A program made the translations under genes and the position numbers. This document shows, piece by piece, positions 1 through 5,985 of a stretch of 9,535 nucleotides of DNA (the stretch's first letter is position 1; every line of letters begins with the position of its first letter). The DNA comes from Bacillota bacterium (lineage in GTDB: Bacteria > Bacillota > Clostridia > Lachnospirales > Lachnospiraceae), in contig JAFAEB010000423.1 of assembly GCA_023424235.1 (NCBI GenBank), positions 1 through 9,535 on the forward strand. Direction: 5' to 3'. The notes under the pieces are model-generated. The model had not been told where the DNA came from. It saw only the letters and a list, made by a program, of their open reading frames with translations, and ran no database searches.

Positions 1-813
1 ATCCCCCTCTAAGTCTTCTACTATTTCCCCATCAATTGCTTTCGCTATAACTGGATTGATTGGTATTTTTGCAAGCACTCTAAGATTGAATTTTTCACCA
101 ATTTCATCGATATGACTTGTTCCAAAGACACTAATTCTTTCCTTACAATTGCCACATTCAATATAACTATAATTCTCAACTAAACCTAGTATTGGTATAT
201 TCATGGTATTTGCCATATTAACAGCCTTGGATACAATCATAGATACCAACTCCTGAGGTGATGTTACAATAATTAAACCATCTACCGGTAAGGATTGAAA
301 TACCGTTAATGGAACATCACCAGTTCCTGGTGGCATATCCACAAACATATAATCAACTTCATCCCATACTACATCAGACCAAAATTGCTTTACTGTTCCA
401 GCAATGACTGGACCTCTCCATATAACTGGAGTATCTTCTGATTCTAGTAATAAATTTATGGACATTATTTTCGTTCCATTTTTACTAGTCTCTGGCATAA
501 TACCAAGTTCTGTCATATATGCTTTTCTATGAATACCGAAAGCTTTTGGTATGGATGGCCCTGTAATATCTGCATCTAATATTGCAGTTTTATATCCTTT
601 TCTATTCATAAGTACAGATAAATAAGAGGTAACAAAAGACTTTCCAACCCCTCCCTTACCACTTACGATACCAATTACTTTTTTAACTTTACTATAATTA
701 TTTAATGGCACGAAAAAGTCTTCTTTTGCTGGTTCTTTTCTTGAAGAACAATTTGCCTTACATCCTGAACAATCGCTAGAACAACTGCTTTCTGTCTTAT
801 ATACATCACTCAT
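1..813 (-). CDS. mrp: Mrp/NBP35-family P-loop ATPase, iron-sulfur cluster carrier (3' end cut by window)
   Basis: This is the first 271 codons of a cytosolic ATPase of the Mrp/ApbC/NBP35 family; known members bind and pass on 4Fe-4S clusters to apoproteins. The frame stays open to base 1, so the C-terminus is missing. Visible motifs: an N-terminal cysteine cluster C11, C15, C18, C22 (CX3CX2CX3C), as in NBP35-like forms; the deviant Walker A loop SGKGGVGKS at residues 51-59, with K53 and K58; ILDADITGPS at 78-87; VDMPPGTGD at 158-166 (Walker B-like switch region); and a C220-x2-C223 pair, the usual cluster-binding CxxC. The residue after GKS is Phe, where many family members have Thr. The ATG at 813 follows an AAGGAG site about 6 bp away and a near-perfect sigma-A promoter. 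The gene diverges from the amidase gene. The family is clear; the client proteins are unknown. Confidence 0.93.
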   Translation of the reverse strand, partial: MSDVYKTESSCSSDCSGCKANCSSRKEPAKEDFFVPLNNYSKVKKVIGIVSGKGGVGKSFVTSYLSVLMNRKGYKTAILDADITGPSIPKAFGIHRKAYMTELGIMPETSKNGTKIMSINLLLESEDTPVIWRGPVIAGTVKQFWSDVVWDEVDYMFVDMPPGTGDVPLTVFQSLPVDGLIIVTSPQELVSMIVSKAVNMANTMNIPILGLVENYSYIECGNCKERISVFGTSHIDEIGEKFNLRVLAKIPINPVIAKAIDGEIVEDLEGD

Positions 814-856
814 AGCATTTCTCCTTTTCTTTCCCCATACATATAACCTTATAAGA

Positions 857-884
857 ATTATACTCTCTTAGTTATTTTTGTCAA
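857..884 (-). promoter_or_regulatory. Sigma-A promoter of the mrp gene
   Basis: On the minus strand, TTGACA (884-879) and TATAAT (862-857) match both consensus hexamers exactly, with a 16-bp spacer. Transcription should start near 850, leaving a leader of about 35 nt that contains the AAGGAG ribosome binding site. I see no operator-like repeat beyond the short palindrome CTTATAAG near 848-855. Such a good match suggests constitutive, fairly strong expression. Confidence 0.8.
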
Positions 885-987
885 CGTATGCCATTGATAA
901 AAAACTTTATTTCATGTTTCTATGTATATTTGTAACACTCAAGTTTGTTCTGAATATTATATTCTATAAACCCTAAGGAGATTTATT

Positions 988-1560
988 TTGGCTATTAAAA
1001 TATTTATTGATCAAGGACATAATCCTAGCGGTATTAATGCTGGTGCAGAAGGGTTTGGCTTACGTGAACAAGATGTAAATTTTAATGTAGGTAGATATTT
1101 AGCTAATCTTTTAAACGAAGACCCACGGTTTGAAGCACGAACTTCTAGACCAACACCAGAAACAACTCTAGGATATAGCAATACTTCTAGCTTAAATGAA
1201 AGGGTACGATTAGCTAATTCCTGGCCAGCTGATTATTTTATAAGTATTCATTGTAACGCTAACGATAATCCTGCCGTTAATGGAAGTGAAATATATGTTT
1301 ATGAGAATTATTCAGAAGCATATTACATGGCAGAACATATATTACAATCCATCGTAAGTCGTGTTGGTACAAAAAATAATGGAGTTCGAATTAACACTTC
1401 CTTTTATGTATTAAGAAGAACCACTATGCCAGCAATGCTAATAGAATTAGGCTACTTAACCAACTACGAGGATAACCAAAAATTATTAAATGACCAATAC
1501 CAATTCGCATATGCCATTTATGAAGGCATCTTACAATATTTTGATTTTCCTCCTTTATGA
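988..1560 (+). CDS. N-acetylmuramoyl-L-alanine amidase, Amidase_3 type, no signal peptide
   Basis: A zinc amidase that cleaves the bond between N-acetylmuramic acid and L-alanine in peptidoglycan. At 190 residues it is little more than one Amidase_3 catalytic domain. The zinc ligands and catalytic residues of the family are all visible: H11 in IDQGHNPSG, E27 in LREQDVN, H88 in SIHCNAND, and the catalytic E153 in LIELGYLTN. There is no signal peptide, membrane segment or wall-binding repeat, so the enzyme would stay in the cytoplasm unless released by lysis or exported another way. Known leaderless relatives act in mother-cell lysis during sporulation, but that role is inference here. The start is TTG, chosen because AAGGAG (975-980) lies 7 bp upstream and because the domain begins at once with KIFIDQGH. 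I found no convincing sigma-A promoter. A strong hairpin terminator follows the stop codon. Confidence 0.92.
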   Translation: MAIKIFIDQGHNPSGINAGAEGFGLREQDVNFNVGRYLANLLNEDPRFEARTSRPTPETTLGYSNTSSLNERVRLANSWPADYFISIHCNANDNPAVNGSEIYVYENYSEAYYMAEHILQSIVSRVGTKNNGVRINTSFYVLRRTTMPAMLIELGYLTNYEDNQKLLNDQYQFAYAIYEGILQYFDFPPL

Positions 1561-1574
1561 TTAATATTTTCTCT

Positions 1575-1609
1575 AAAAATAGTTTGATTTTATAAATCAA
1601 ACTATTTTT
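1575..1609 (+). terminator. Rho-independent terminator after the amidase gene
   Basis: A perfect 16-bp inverted repeat (1575-1590 with 1594-1609) has a 3-nt loop and lies 14 bp after the stop codon. Both outer arms are A5/T5, so the hairpin could work in either direction. It is AT-rich (three G-C pairs), so it may be leaky, but position and symmetry support terminator function. Confidence 0.8.
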
Positions 1610-1790
1610 ATGCAAAAAGTTATCTTAATCTTACCATCTACGAATCTTAATATGTATTTAAGTCTTTTTCCTCTTATTTTACTCTTTGTTATCAGTGAAC
1701 AATTCCATAGAACCTTATATTCACTCCTTATTAGCCCAAATTCAAAGCCTTTTTTCCTAGAAAATCATATCTCTTTCCCATAAATTATTG
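1610..1790. other. AT-rich intergenic spacer with no supported gene
   Basis: This stretch separates the amidase terminator from the promoter region of the restriction-modification operon. The minus strand has an open frame of about 55 codons here, but it has no usable start codon or ribosome binding site, so I do not call a gene. I see no RNA gene, mobile element end or long repeat. Confidence 0.5.
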
Positions 1791-1819
1791 ATGATATTTC
1801 ATTTTCTTTATGTTATAAT
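1791..1819 (+). promoter_or_regulatory. Upstream promoter (P1) of the restriction-modification operon
   Basis: ATGATA (1791-1796, 4 of 6 matches to TTGACA) is followed by a 17-bp spacer and TATAAT (1814-1819), with an extended TG motif at 1811-1812. The predicted start is near 1826, about 130 bp before the methyltransferase start codon. It is weaker than the promoter downstream of it. Confidence 0.5.
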
Positions 1820-1854
1820 ACTTTTTATGAATTTCTATAAAATCAATCTAATAA

Positions 1855-1883
1855 TTGAAACATACGTTCGTATATGATATAAT
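1855..1883 (+). promoter_or_regulatory. Main promoter (P2) of the restriction-modification operon, with a palindrome in its spacer
   Basis: TTGAAA (1855-1860), a 17-bp spacer and TATAAT (1878-1883), with the extended TGA-TATAAT form, make a very good sigma-A promoter. The predicted start is near 1890. The spacer holds the inverted repeat ATACG-TT-CGTAT (1862-1873), well placed for a repressor to block RNA polymerase. The 14-mer 1857-1870 matches the Gram-positive LexA box CGAACRNRYGTTYG at 12 of 14 positions; both mismatches are in the left half and the right half GTTCG is intact. Confidence 0.65.
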
Positions 1884-1894
1884 TAATTATATTG

Positions 1895-1912
1895 TATATA
1901 AGAACTTATATA
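1895..1912 (+). repeat. 18-bp palindrome just after the P2 start site, possible operator
   Basis: TATATAAG and CTTATATA form a perfect 8-bp inverted repeat around a 2-bp centre (AA at 1903-1904). It begins about 5 bp after the predicted start of transcription. The position fits an operator, or a small hairpin at the 5' end of the transcript. The region is very AT-rich, so chance is possible. Confidence 0.4.
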
Positions 1913-1958
1913 TATATTAATTAATTGCAAAGCATTGTAACTACTGGAGGTGTTTATA

Positions 1959-2798
1959 TTGGCTAAAAAAGTTTCATCCATAAAACCATATTTAAAATGG
2001 GCTGGTGGCAAGCGTCAGCTACTACCTGAGATAAGTAAGTATTTTCCTAATAATATAGATACCTATTATGAACCTTTCATTGGTGCTGGTGCCGTTCTAT
2101 TCCATAAGCAACCTAAAAAGGCAGTCATTAATGATTACAATACTCAATTAATTACTACATACAAGGTAATTAAGGATAATGTAGAGGAATTAATTACCTT
2201 ACTTAACGCTCATAAAGAAAAGAATACAAAAGAGTATTTTTATGATATAAGAGAGCAAGACAGAAACCTTGATAAATTTAATACCTTATCCGATATAGAG
2301 AAGGCAGCTCGTTTTATATATCTTAATAAAACTTGCTATAATGGTCTATATCGAGTTAACTCCCAAGGCTTATTCAATGTTCCCTTCGGTAAGTACAAAA
2401 ATCCTGCTATTTGTGAAGAAGCAACCTTGCGTTCCATTAATGAATACTTTAATAATTCACATATAACGATTCTAAATGGAGATTTTAAGGTAGCTGTAGA
2501 ATCAGCAAAAGAAGGGGATTTTGTATACTTTGATCCTCCTTATCACAGCCCCAATAATATGAATTTTACCGGCTATCAAGCAGGTGGCTTTAATGAAGAT
2601 GAACAAAGAAGATTATATGATACCTTTGTAGAGTTAAGCAATAAAAAGGTAAATTGTTTATTAAGTAACTCCGATACGGAATTTATTCGAATGCTTTATA
2701 AAGACTTTACAATACATACAGTAAAAGCTACGAGAGCAATTAATTCTGATGCTTCAAAACGAGGCAAAATTACAGAAGTCTTAGTTCAAAATTACTGA
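1959..2798 (+). CDS. dam: Dam/DpnM-family DNA adenine N6-methyltransferase
   Basis: Transfers a methyl group from S-adenosylmethionine to N6 of adenine in DNA, probably at GATC. The D12-class motifs are clear (279-residue numbering): YLKWAGGK at 12-18 (motif X), PFIGAGAV at 39-46 (motif I, cofactor binding), NGLYRVN at 128-134 typical of Dam enzymes, and catalytic DPPY at 192-195 (motif IV). As I recall the DpnII methylase M.DpnII, the match extends along most of the length. EcoRV-type (GATATC) methylases share this fold, so GATC is likely but not proven. I start the gene at TTG 1959 because GGAGG (1946-1950) lies 8 bp upstream; the in-frame GTG at 1950 begins inside that ribosome binding site and cannot be used with it. 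The putative endonuclease gene begins 39 bp downstream, so methylase comes first in the operon, the usual safe order. No C-protein gene is seen. Confidence 0.93.
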   Translation: MAKKVSSIKPYLKWAGGKRQLLPEISKYFPNNIDTYYEPFIGAGAVLFHKQPKKAVINDYNTQLITTYKVIKDNVEELITLLNAHKEKNTKEYFYDIREQDRNLDKFNTLSDIEKAARFIYLNKTCYNGLYRVNSQGLFNVPFGKYKNPAICEEATLRSINEYFNNSHITILNGDFKVAVESAKEGDFVYFDPPYHSPNNMNFTGYQAGGFNEDEQRRLYDTFVELSNKKVNCLLSNSDTEFIRMLYKDFTIHTVKATRAINSDASKRGKITEVLVQNY

Positions 2799-2837
2799 TG
2801 CTCATATTCACGTAGAATCAGCAGAATGGAGATATCT

Positions 2838-4130
2838 ATGGCAAAAGGAAAGCAATTAACAATCGAACAATCATGGGAAGTATTATTTGACCGACATAAT
2901 ATACTTTCAAAAGTTAATGATGAAGGATTTTATCAAATATCTTCTACCGAAATTAATACGGTAAAAGAAGCTAGGTTAATGGCTAAATTTGATCAATCCT
3001 CCCAACTTCCCCATGTATTTAAAGACAATAAATTATCCATCGTTCCCATTACAAGAGGCGAATATATAATTGGACCTTTTGCTACCCATACTCCTGTGGT
3101 CTATGCTGATATTAAACCAAAGTATGTATCCATACCTAATCTTGAGACCATAGATTATACCAATTTATATAGTGAATCCTCTGCACTTCTATTTGCTTAT
3201 AATAGTGGAATTATTGCTGATGTAATGAACACTTCCTCTATCCACTTCACCGTTAATGGCAGAATGTCATCTGGCAGTTTTACCTACAACATTAACAATC
3301 TTAAAAACCCTAGCATAAACAACAGTATACATGTGCTCAATTCCCAAATCGAAATCGATGCTGGCTATGAAAGTAGTGACATGTTTTGTATCTGTGAAGC
3401 AAAAAATATAGCAGTGAATGAATTATTAATAAGGCAATTATACTATCCTTATCGATTATGGAAATCTAAAATTCAAAAACCAGTTGTTCCAATGTTTATG
3501 GTATATAGTAATGATATCTTTCACACCTTTGTATATGAATTTACAGACATCAATCATTATAATTCTCTGAAATTAAAAGAGCACCGTGCTTATACCTTTG
3601 CAGAGGAATCTATACATCTTAGTGATATCGTAGATATACACAAGAGTATTACACCTGTTATTGAACCGGATATTACCTTCCCACAGGCTAATTCCTTTGC
3701 TAGAATCGTTGATTTATTATCTGTATTATATGAGAGAAGTTTAAGCAGAGATGAAGTAACTCTAAATTATGAATTTGATGATAGACAAACTAATTACTAT
3801 ATTTCTGCCTGCGAGTACTTAGGACTAATAATTAGAAGTAATAATAAACATAAGGAACGTACTTATGAACTAACAAAAGAAGCAAAGGATATTATGGATA
3901 AAAAATATAATCAAAAATATCTTGCTTTAATTAAAAGGGTATTAGAACGTCCAGTTTTTTATAAAACCTTTTTACTAGCTCTAAATAAAAATCAAACACC
4001 GAATACTGATATAATATGTAAAATAATGAGTGAATCAAATCTTTCCATTAATGATACGACAATTAAACGTAGAGCCTCCACAGTAAAAGCTTGGATCGAT
4101 TGGATCTTTAATCAAGTTCATATGGTTTAA
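2838..4130 (+). CDS. Putative type II restriction endonuclease, PD-(D/E)XK nuclease with winged-helix C-terminal part
   Basis: Probably the nuclease partner of the methyltransferase 39 bp upstream. It is not recognisable to me as DpnII, MboI or Sau3AI, and at 430 residues it is longer than DpnII. What can be seen (430-residue numbering): IEIDAGYE with E172 and D174, then a beta-strand and E187-A-K189, giving the D-x(12)-E-x-K spacing of a PD-(D/E)XK active site; then Q200 in RQLYYPYRLW, like the Q-x3-Y element of some nucleases of this fold. Residues about 283-356 look like a winged helix. The C-terminus carries IKRRASTVKAWIDWI, a basic-helical tail. I start at ATG 2838 because GGAG (2828-2831) sits 6 bp upstream; the in-frame ATG at 2826 has no such site. 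No membrane segments. Nuclease role rests on motif plus context; target sequence is not visible. Confidence 0.7.
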   Translation: MAKGKQLTIEQSWEVLFDRHNILSKVNDEGFYQISSTEINTVKEARLMAKFDQSSQLPHVFKDNKLSIVPITRGEYIIGPFATHTPVVYADIKPKYVSIPNLETIDYTNLYSESSALLFAYNSGIIADVMNTSSIHFTVNGRMSSGSFTYNINNLKNPSINNSIHVLNSQIEIDAGYESSDMFCICEAKNIAVNELLIRQLYYPYRLWKSKIQKPVVPMFMVYSNDIFHTFVYEFTDINHYNSLKLKEHRAYTFAEESIHLSDIVDIHKSITPVIEPDITFPQANSFARIVDLLSVLYERSLSRDEVTLNYEFDDRQTNYYISACEYLGLIIRSNNKHKERTYELTKEAKDIMDKKYNQKYLALIKRVLERPVFYKTFLLALNKNQTPNTDIICKIMSESNLSINDTTIKRRASTVKAWIDWIFNQVHMV

Positions 4131-4145
4131 GGATATCACATCTAT

Positions 4146-4211
4146 ATTAAAACATAATACATTGCTCCCCCTAAAAATTACCTGTATACTCAGAGTATCA
4201 TTAAAACATAA
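4146..4211. repeat. 12-bp direct repeat in the glycosidase leader
   Basis: ATTAAAACATAA occurs at 4146-4157 and again at 4200-4211, exact over 12 bp with starts 54 bp apart. The copies flank the first part of the structured leader described separately. They could be paired protein-binding sites, or chance in AT-rich DNA. Confidence 0.35.
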
Positions 4212-4254
4212 GTCCTATTTATATTAAGGCTTATGAATCAATTCTCTAGGGGGA
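4166..4254 (+). promoter_or_regulatory. Structured leader able to sequester the glycosidase ribosome binding site
   Basis: TCCCCCTA (4166-4173) is the exact complement of TAGGGGGA (4247-4254), which contains the ribosome binding site of the next gene. Two further hairpins lie inside: ATACT/AGTAT (4186-4190 with 4194-4198), and CATAAGTC/GGCTTATG (4207-4214 with 4228-4235, 8 bp with one G-U). Together they make a three-stem closed structure, which suggests translational control. No known riboswitch class is recognised, and no clear promoter is seen between 4131 and 4260. Confidence 0.5.
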
Positions 4255-4260
4255 TATTAA

Positions 4261-5712
4261 ATGAATTCAGAATTAAAAGCATACCTAACTCACTTAGGTC
4301 CAGCCAAGTGTGCTGTGGACTTAGGGGATGGCAGCGAACGTGGATTGTATGTCAATCAAGACTATATACTCCACAAACTTAAAAGGCCGCATAGGGCAAT
4401 TAACTTAATGTATTGCTACTATCCGCTAGATAAAGGCTGGCCAGAACGTGCAAGTGTTGCACATGCAAGCGACTTAGTTTCTTTTGCTTGGGATTATCCT
4501 TATGATGACTATTTTACTTATAAGGGTGGCATAAATGGAAACTTAAATGATGAGCCTTTTACCTATATGCGTGATGTAAGAAGACACGGCCAAGATGTAT
4601 TATTAACCTTAACGATTGATCCACATGTTTCAGATGAACATCTTATAGCGATTGCTAAGGATTTAACTACCTTTGGTAGAGTTATGCTTCGAATTAATCA
4701 CGAAGCAACTGGAAATTGGTTCTCCTTTAACAAACGTTGTAGCTACAAAGAAGTTGCAGATTTTTATGTGCGTTTTCATAAGATAATCAAAGAGCATGCT
4801 AAAAACGTAAGCACCATACTATGTATTGGTGGCATAGAAGATCTTTGTAAAGAAGAAATGGAAAAAGAAGAAGAATTTCGTGATGCCGTTAGGGAAACCG
4901 ATATATGGTCCGTTGATAAGTATATGGCACTACATTGGGGATGGCCTTACGATGTAGCGGAACGTGGAGGCACGAGCCACAAACGTGATAGTGTTTCAAA
5001 AACCTATGAATTAACAAAACGAAGCTATGAACGATTTCTATATTTAAATGATGGCGTGAAGAAGCCAATGGTAATGTCTGAGTTTAATGCAGATGGAGAT
5101 GTTACAGGCCCCTACGATCAAGTATCTATGATAAAAGAGTTTTGTGATATGTTAAAGAATGAGCCAGCTACTTGGTTTAGTGGTTTTACCTTTTATCAAT
5201 TTCGTGATGATGGTAGATTAGGACTAGAAATCACAGACCCTAATAATAAAGAAGTAGGTATTGAGCAACCTGCACTAAAAGCTTATAAAGACATTATTCA
5301 TGATGAATACTTCTATCCAACAATAACCTTAATGGAGGAAGCCACACTACCTGCCACGATAAGATGGGGTGGCTTCGAAGATTCTACAGGATTAACCATA
5401 CCTCTATATTTAGAGAATAATCCTGTATTTGCTGAAGTAATCTTTACAGATGAATTGCAAGATCTTAACTTAATGATGGAGTTTCATGGACATTGGTTTT
5501 ATAAAGCTCCTGGTGTAAAAACCATTGATATGATGTCAGCATTCTTTGAAAAACCAATAAATCAACCACTACATACAACATTAAGACTCTTTGCACCTCC
5601 TTCCTCTGGTGAAAATGATGCAAGCCAAGGTGAGGATTGGATGATAAATTATTATACAAGAATTCCAAAGCTTCCTGCTATCCGCCTACGCTATGAGCCT
5701 ATTGTTTTATAA
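4261..5712 (+). CDS. GH26-like glycosidase (clan GH-A TIM barrel) with unknown C-terminal domain, cytosolic
   Basis: A 483-residue protein that looks like a retaining glycoside hydrolase. Residues about 30-345 fit a TIM barrel. RINHEATGNWFSFN at 144-157 resembles the GH26 acid/base segment, with H147-E148; PMVMSEFNADGD at 269-280 resembles the nucleophile segment, with E274. HWGWPY (225-230) and FTFYQFRDDGRLG (309-321) supply plausible substrate-cleft aromatics. Classic GH26 enzymes are beta-mannanases, but the substrate cannot be read here. Residues about 350-483 appear to be a beta-rich domain I do not recognise. There is no signal peptide, so the enzyme should act inside the cell on imported oligosaccharides or an intracellular glycan, unlike secreted mannanases. 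ATG 4261 follows AGGGGGAT; this unusual ribosome binding site can be masked by its leader. No sugar transporter or regulator lies nearby, and a bidirectional terminator follows. Confidence 0.65.
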   Translation: MNSELKAYLTHLGPAKCAVDLGDGSERGLYVNQDYILHKLKRPHRAINLMYCYYPLDKGWPERASVAHASDLVSFAWDYPYDDYFTYKGGINGNLNDEPFTYMRDVRRHGQDVLLTLTIDPHVSDEHLIAIAKDLTTFGRVMLRINHEATGNWFSFNKRCSYKEVADFYVRFHKIIKEHAKNVSTILCIGGIEDLCKEEMEKEEEFRDAVRETDIWSVDKYMALHWGWPYDVAERGGTSHKRDSVSKTYELTKRSYERFLYLNDGVKKPMVMSEFNADGDVTGPYDQVSMIKEFCDMLKNEPATWFSGFTFYQFRDDGRLGLEITDPNNKEVGIEQPALKAYKDIIHDEYFYPTITLMEEATLPATIRWGGFEDSTGLTIPLYLENNPVFAEVIFTDELQDLNLMMEFHGHWFYKAPGVKTIDMMSAFFEKPINQPLHTTLRLFAPPSSGENDASQGEDWMINYYTRIPKLPAIRLRYEPIVL

Positions 5713-5734
5713 TCTCTAGAAATAGCAGTATGAT

Positions 5735-5820
5735 AATCTTTATAAAAATCATTCGTATATATCTATAAGTAACACTTTGAAAATCTTTATGAAAATTATT
5801 CGTTTCTATCTATTCGTAAC
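5735..5820. repeat. Imperfect tandem repeat, two 39-bp copies
   Basis: Copies at 5735-5773 and 5782-5820 align without gaps at 33 of 39 positions, giving a period of 47 bp. The blocks AATCTTTAT, ATTCGT and TATCTAT are kept in both. The repeat sits in the noncoding gap between convergent genes. Function is unknown; it may be a decayed local duplication. Confidence 0.6.
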
Positions 5821-5898
5821 TTAGTATATATGGATAGATTACTGCATGCTAATAGTACATGAACATTAAGCAAGAAAGAAACTATATTAACCCTATAT

Positions 5899-5981
5899 AA
5901 AAAGTCTGTCAAACTCTGCTTTTAGTAATGGGCCTAGCATTAGGCAATCTTACTTTTAAAGCTTGATTTGACAGACTTTTT
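5899..5981. terminator. Long bidirectional hairpin terminator between convergent genes
   Basis: A perfect 15-bp inverted repeat (5899-5913 with 5967-5981) starts with A5 and ends with T5, so either strand has a stem plus a T run. It serves the plus-strand glycosidase gene and the minus-strand MATE gene, whose stop codon lies 4 bp away. The 53-nt interior is itself paired: GCTTT/AAAGC (5918-5922, 5958-5962), AGTAA/TTACT (5924-5928, 5950-5954) and GCCTA-GCAT-TAGGC (5932-5945). This makes an 83-nt extended hairpin, much longer than a simple terminator. Confidence 0.75.
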
Positions 5982-5985
5982 GGGA

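Noticed and set aside
894..923. Sigma-A promoter for the amidase gene (TTGATA with TTCTAT)
   Set aside because: The -35 is fair but the -10 matches only 3 of 6 positions at an 18-bp spacing; not strong enough to list.
1424..1615. 63-codon open frame on the minus strand over the end of the amidase gene
   Set aside because: It lies across a well-supported gene and its terminator, has no ribosome binding site and no recognisable protein features.
1583..1750. Open minus-strand frame of about 55 codons between the amidase and methylase genes
   Set aside because: No ATG, GTG or TTG in a useful position and no ribosome binding site in front; it ends inside the terminator hairpin. Basic residues follow from A-rich codons. 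I treat it as chance.
4131..4260. A terminator after the nuclease gene
   Set aside because: The hairpins here are not followed by a T run, and the outer stem ends at the next ribosome binding site, so a leader structure explains them better. Read-through from the restriction operon into the glycosidase gene remains possible.
5465..5668. 67-codon minus-strand frame inside the glycosidase gene
   Set aside because: Antisense shadow of a real gene, with no independent start signals.
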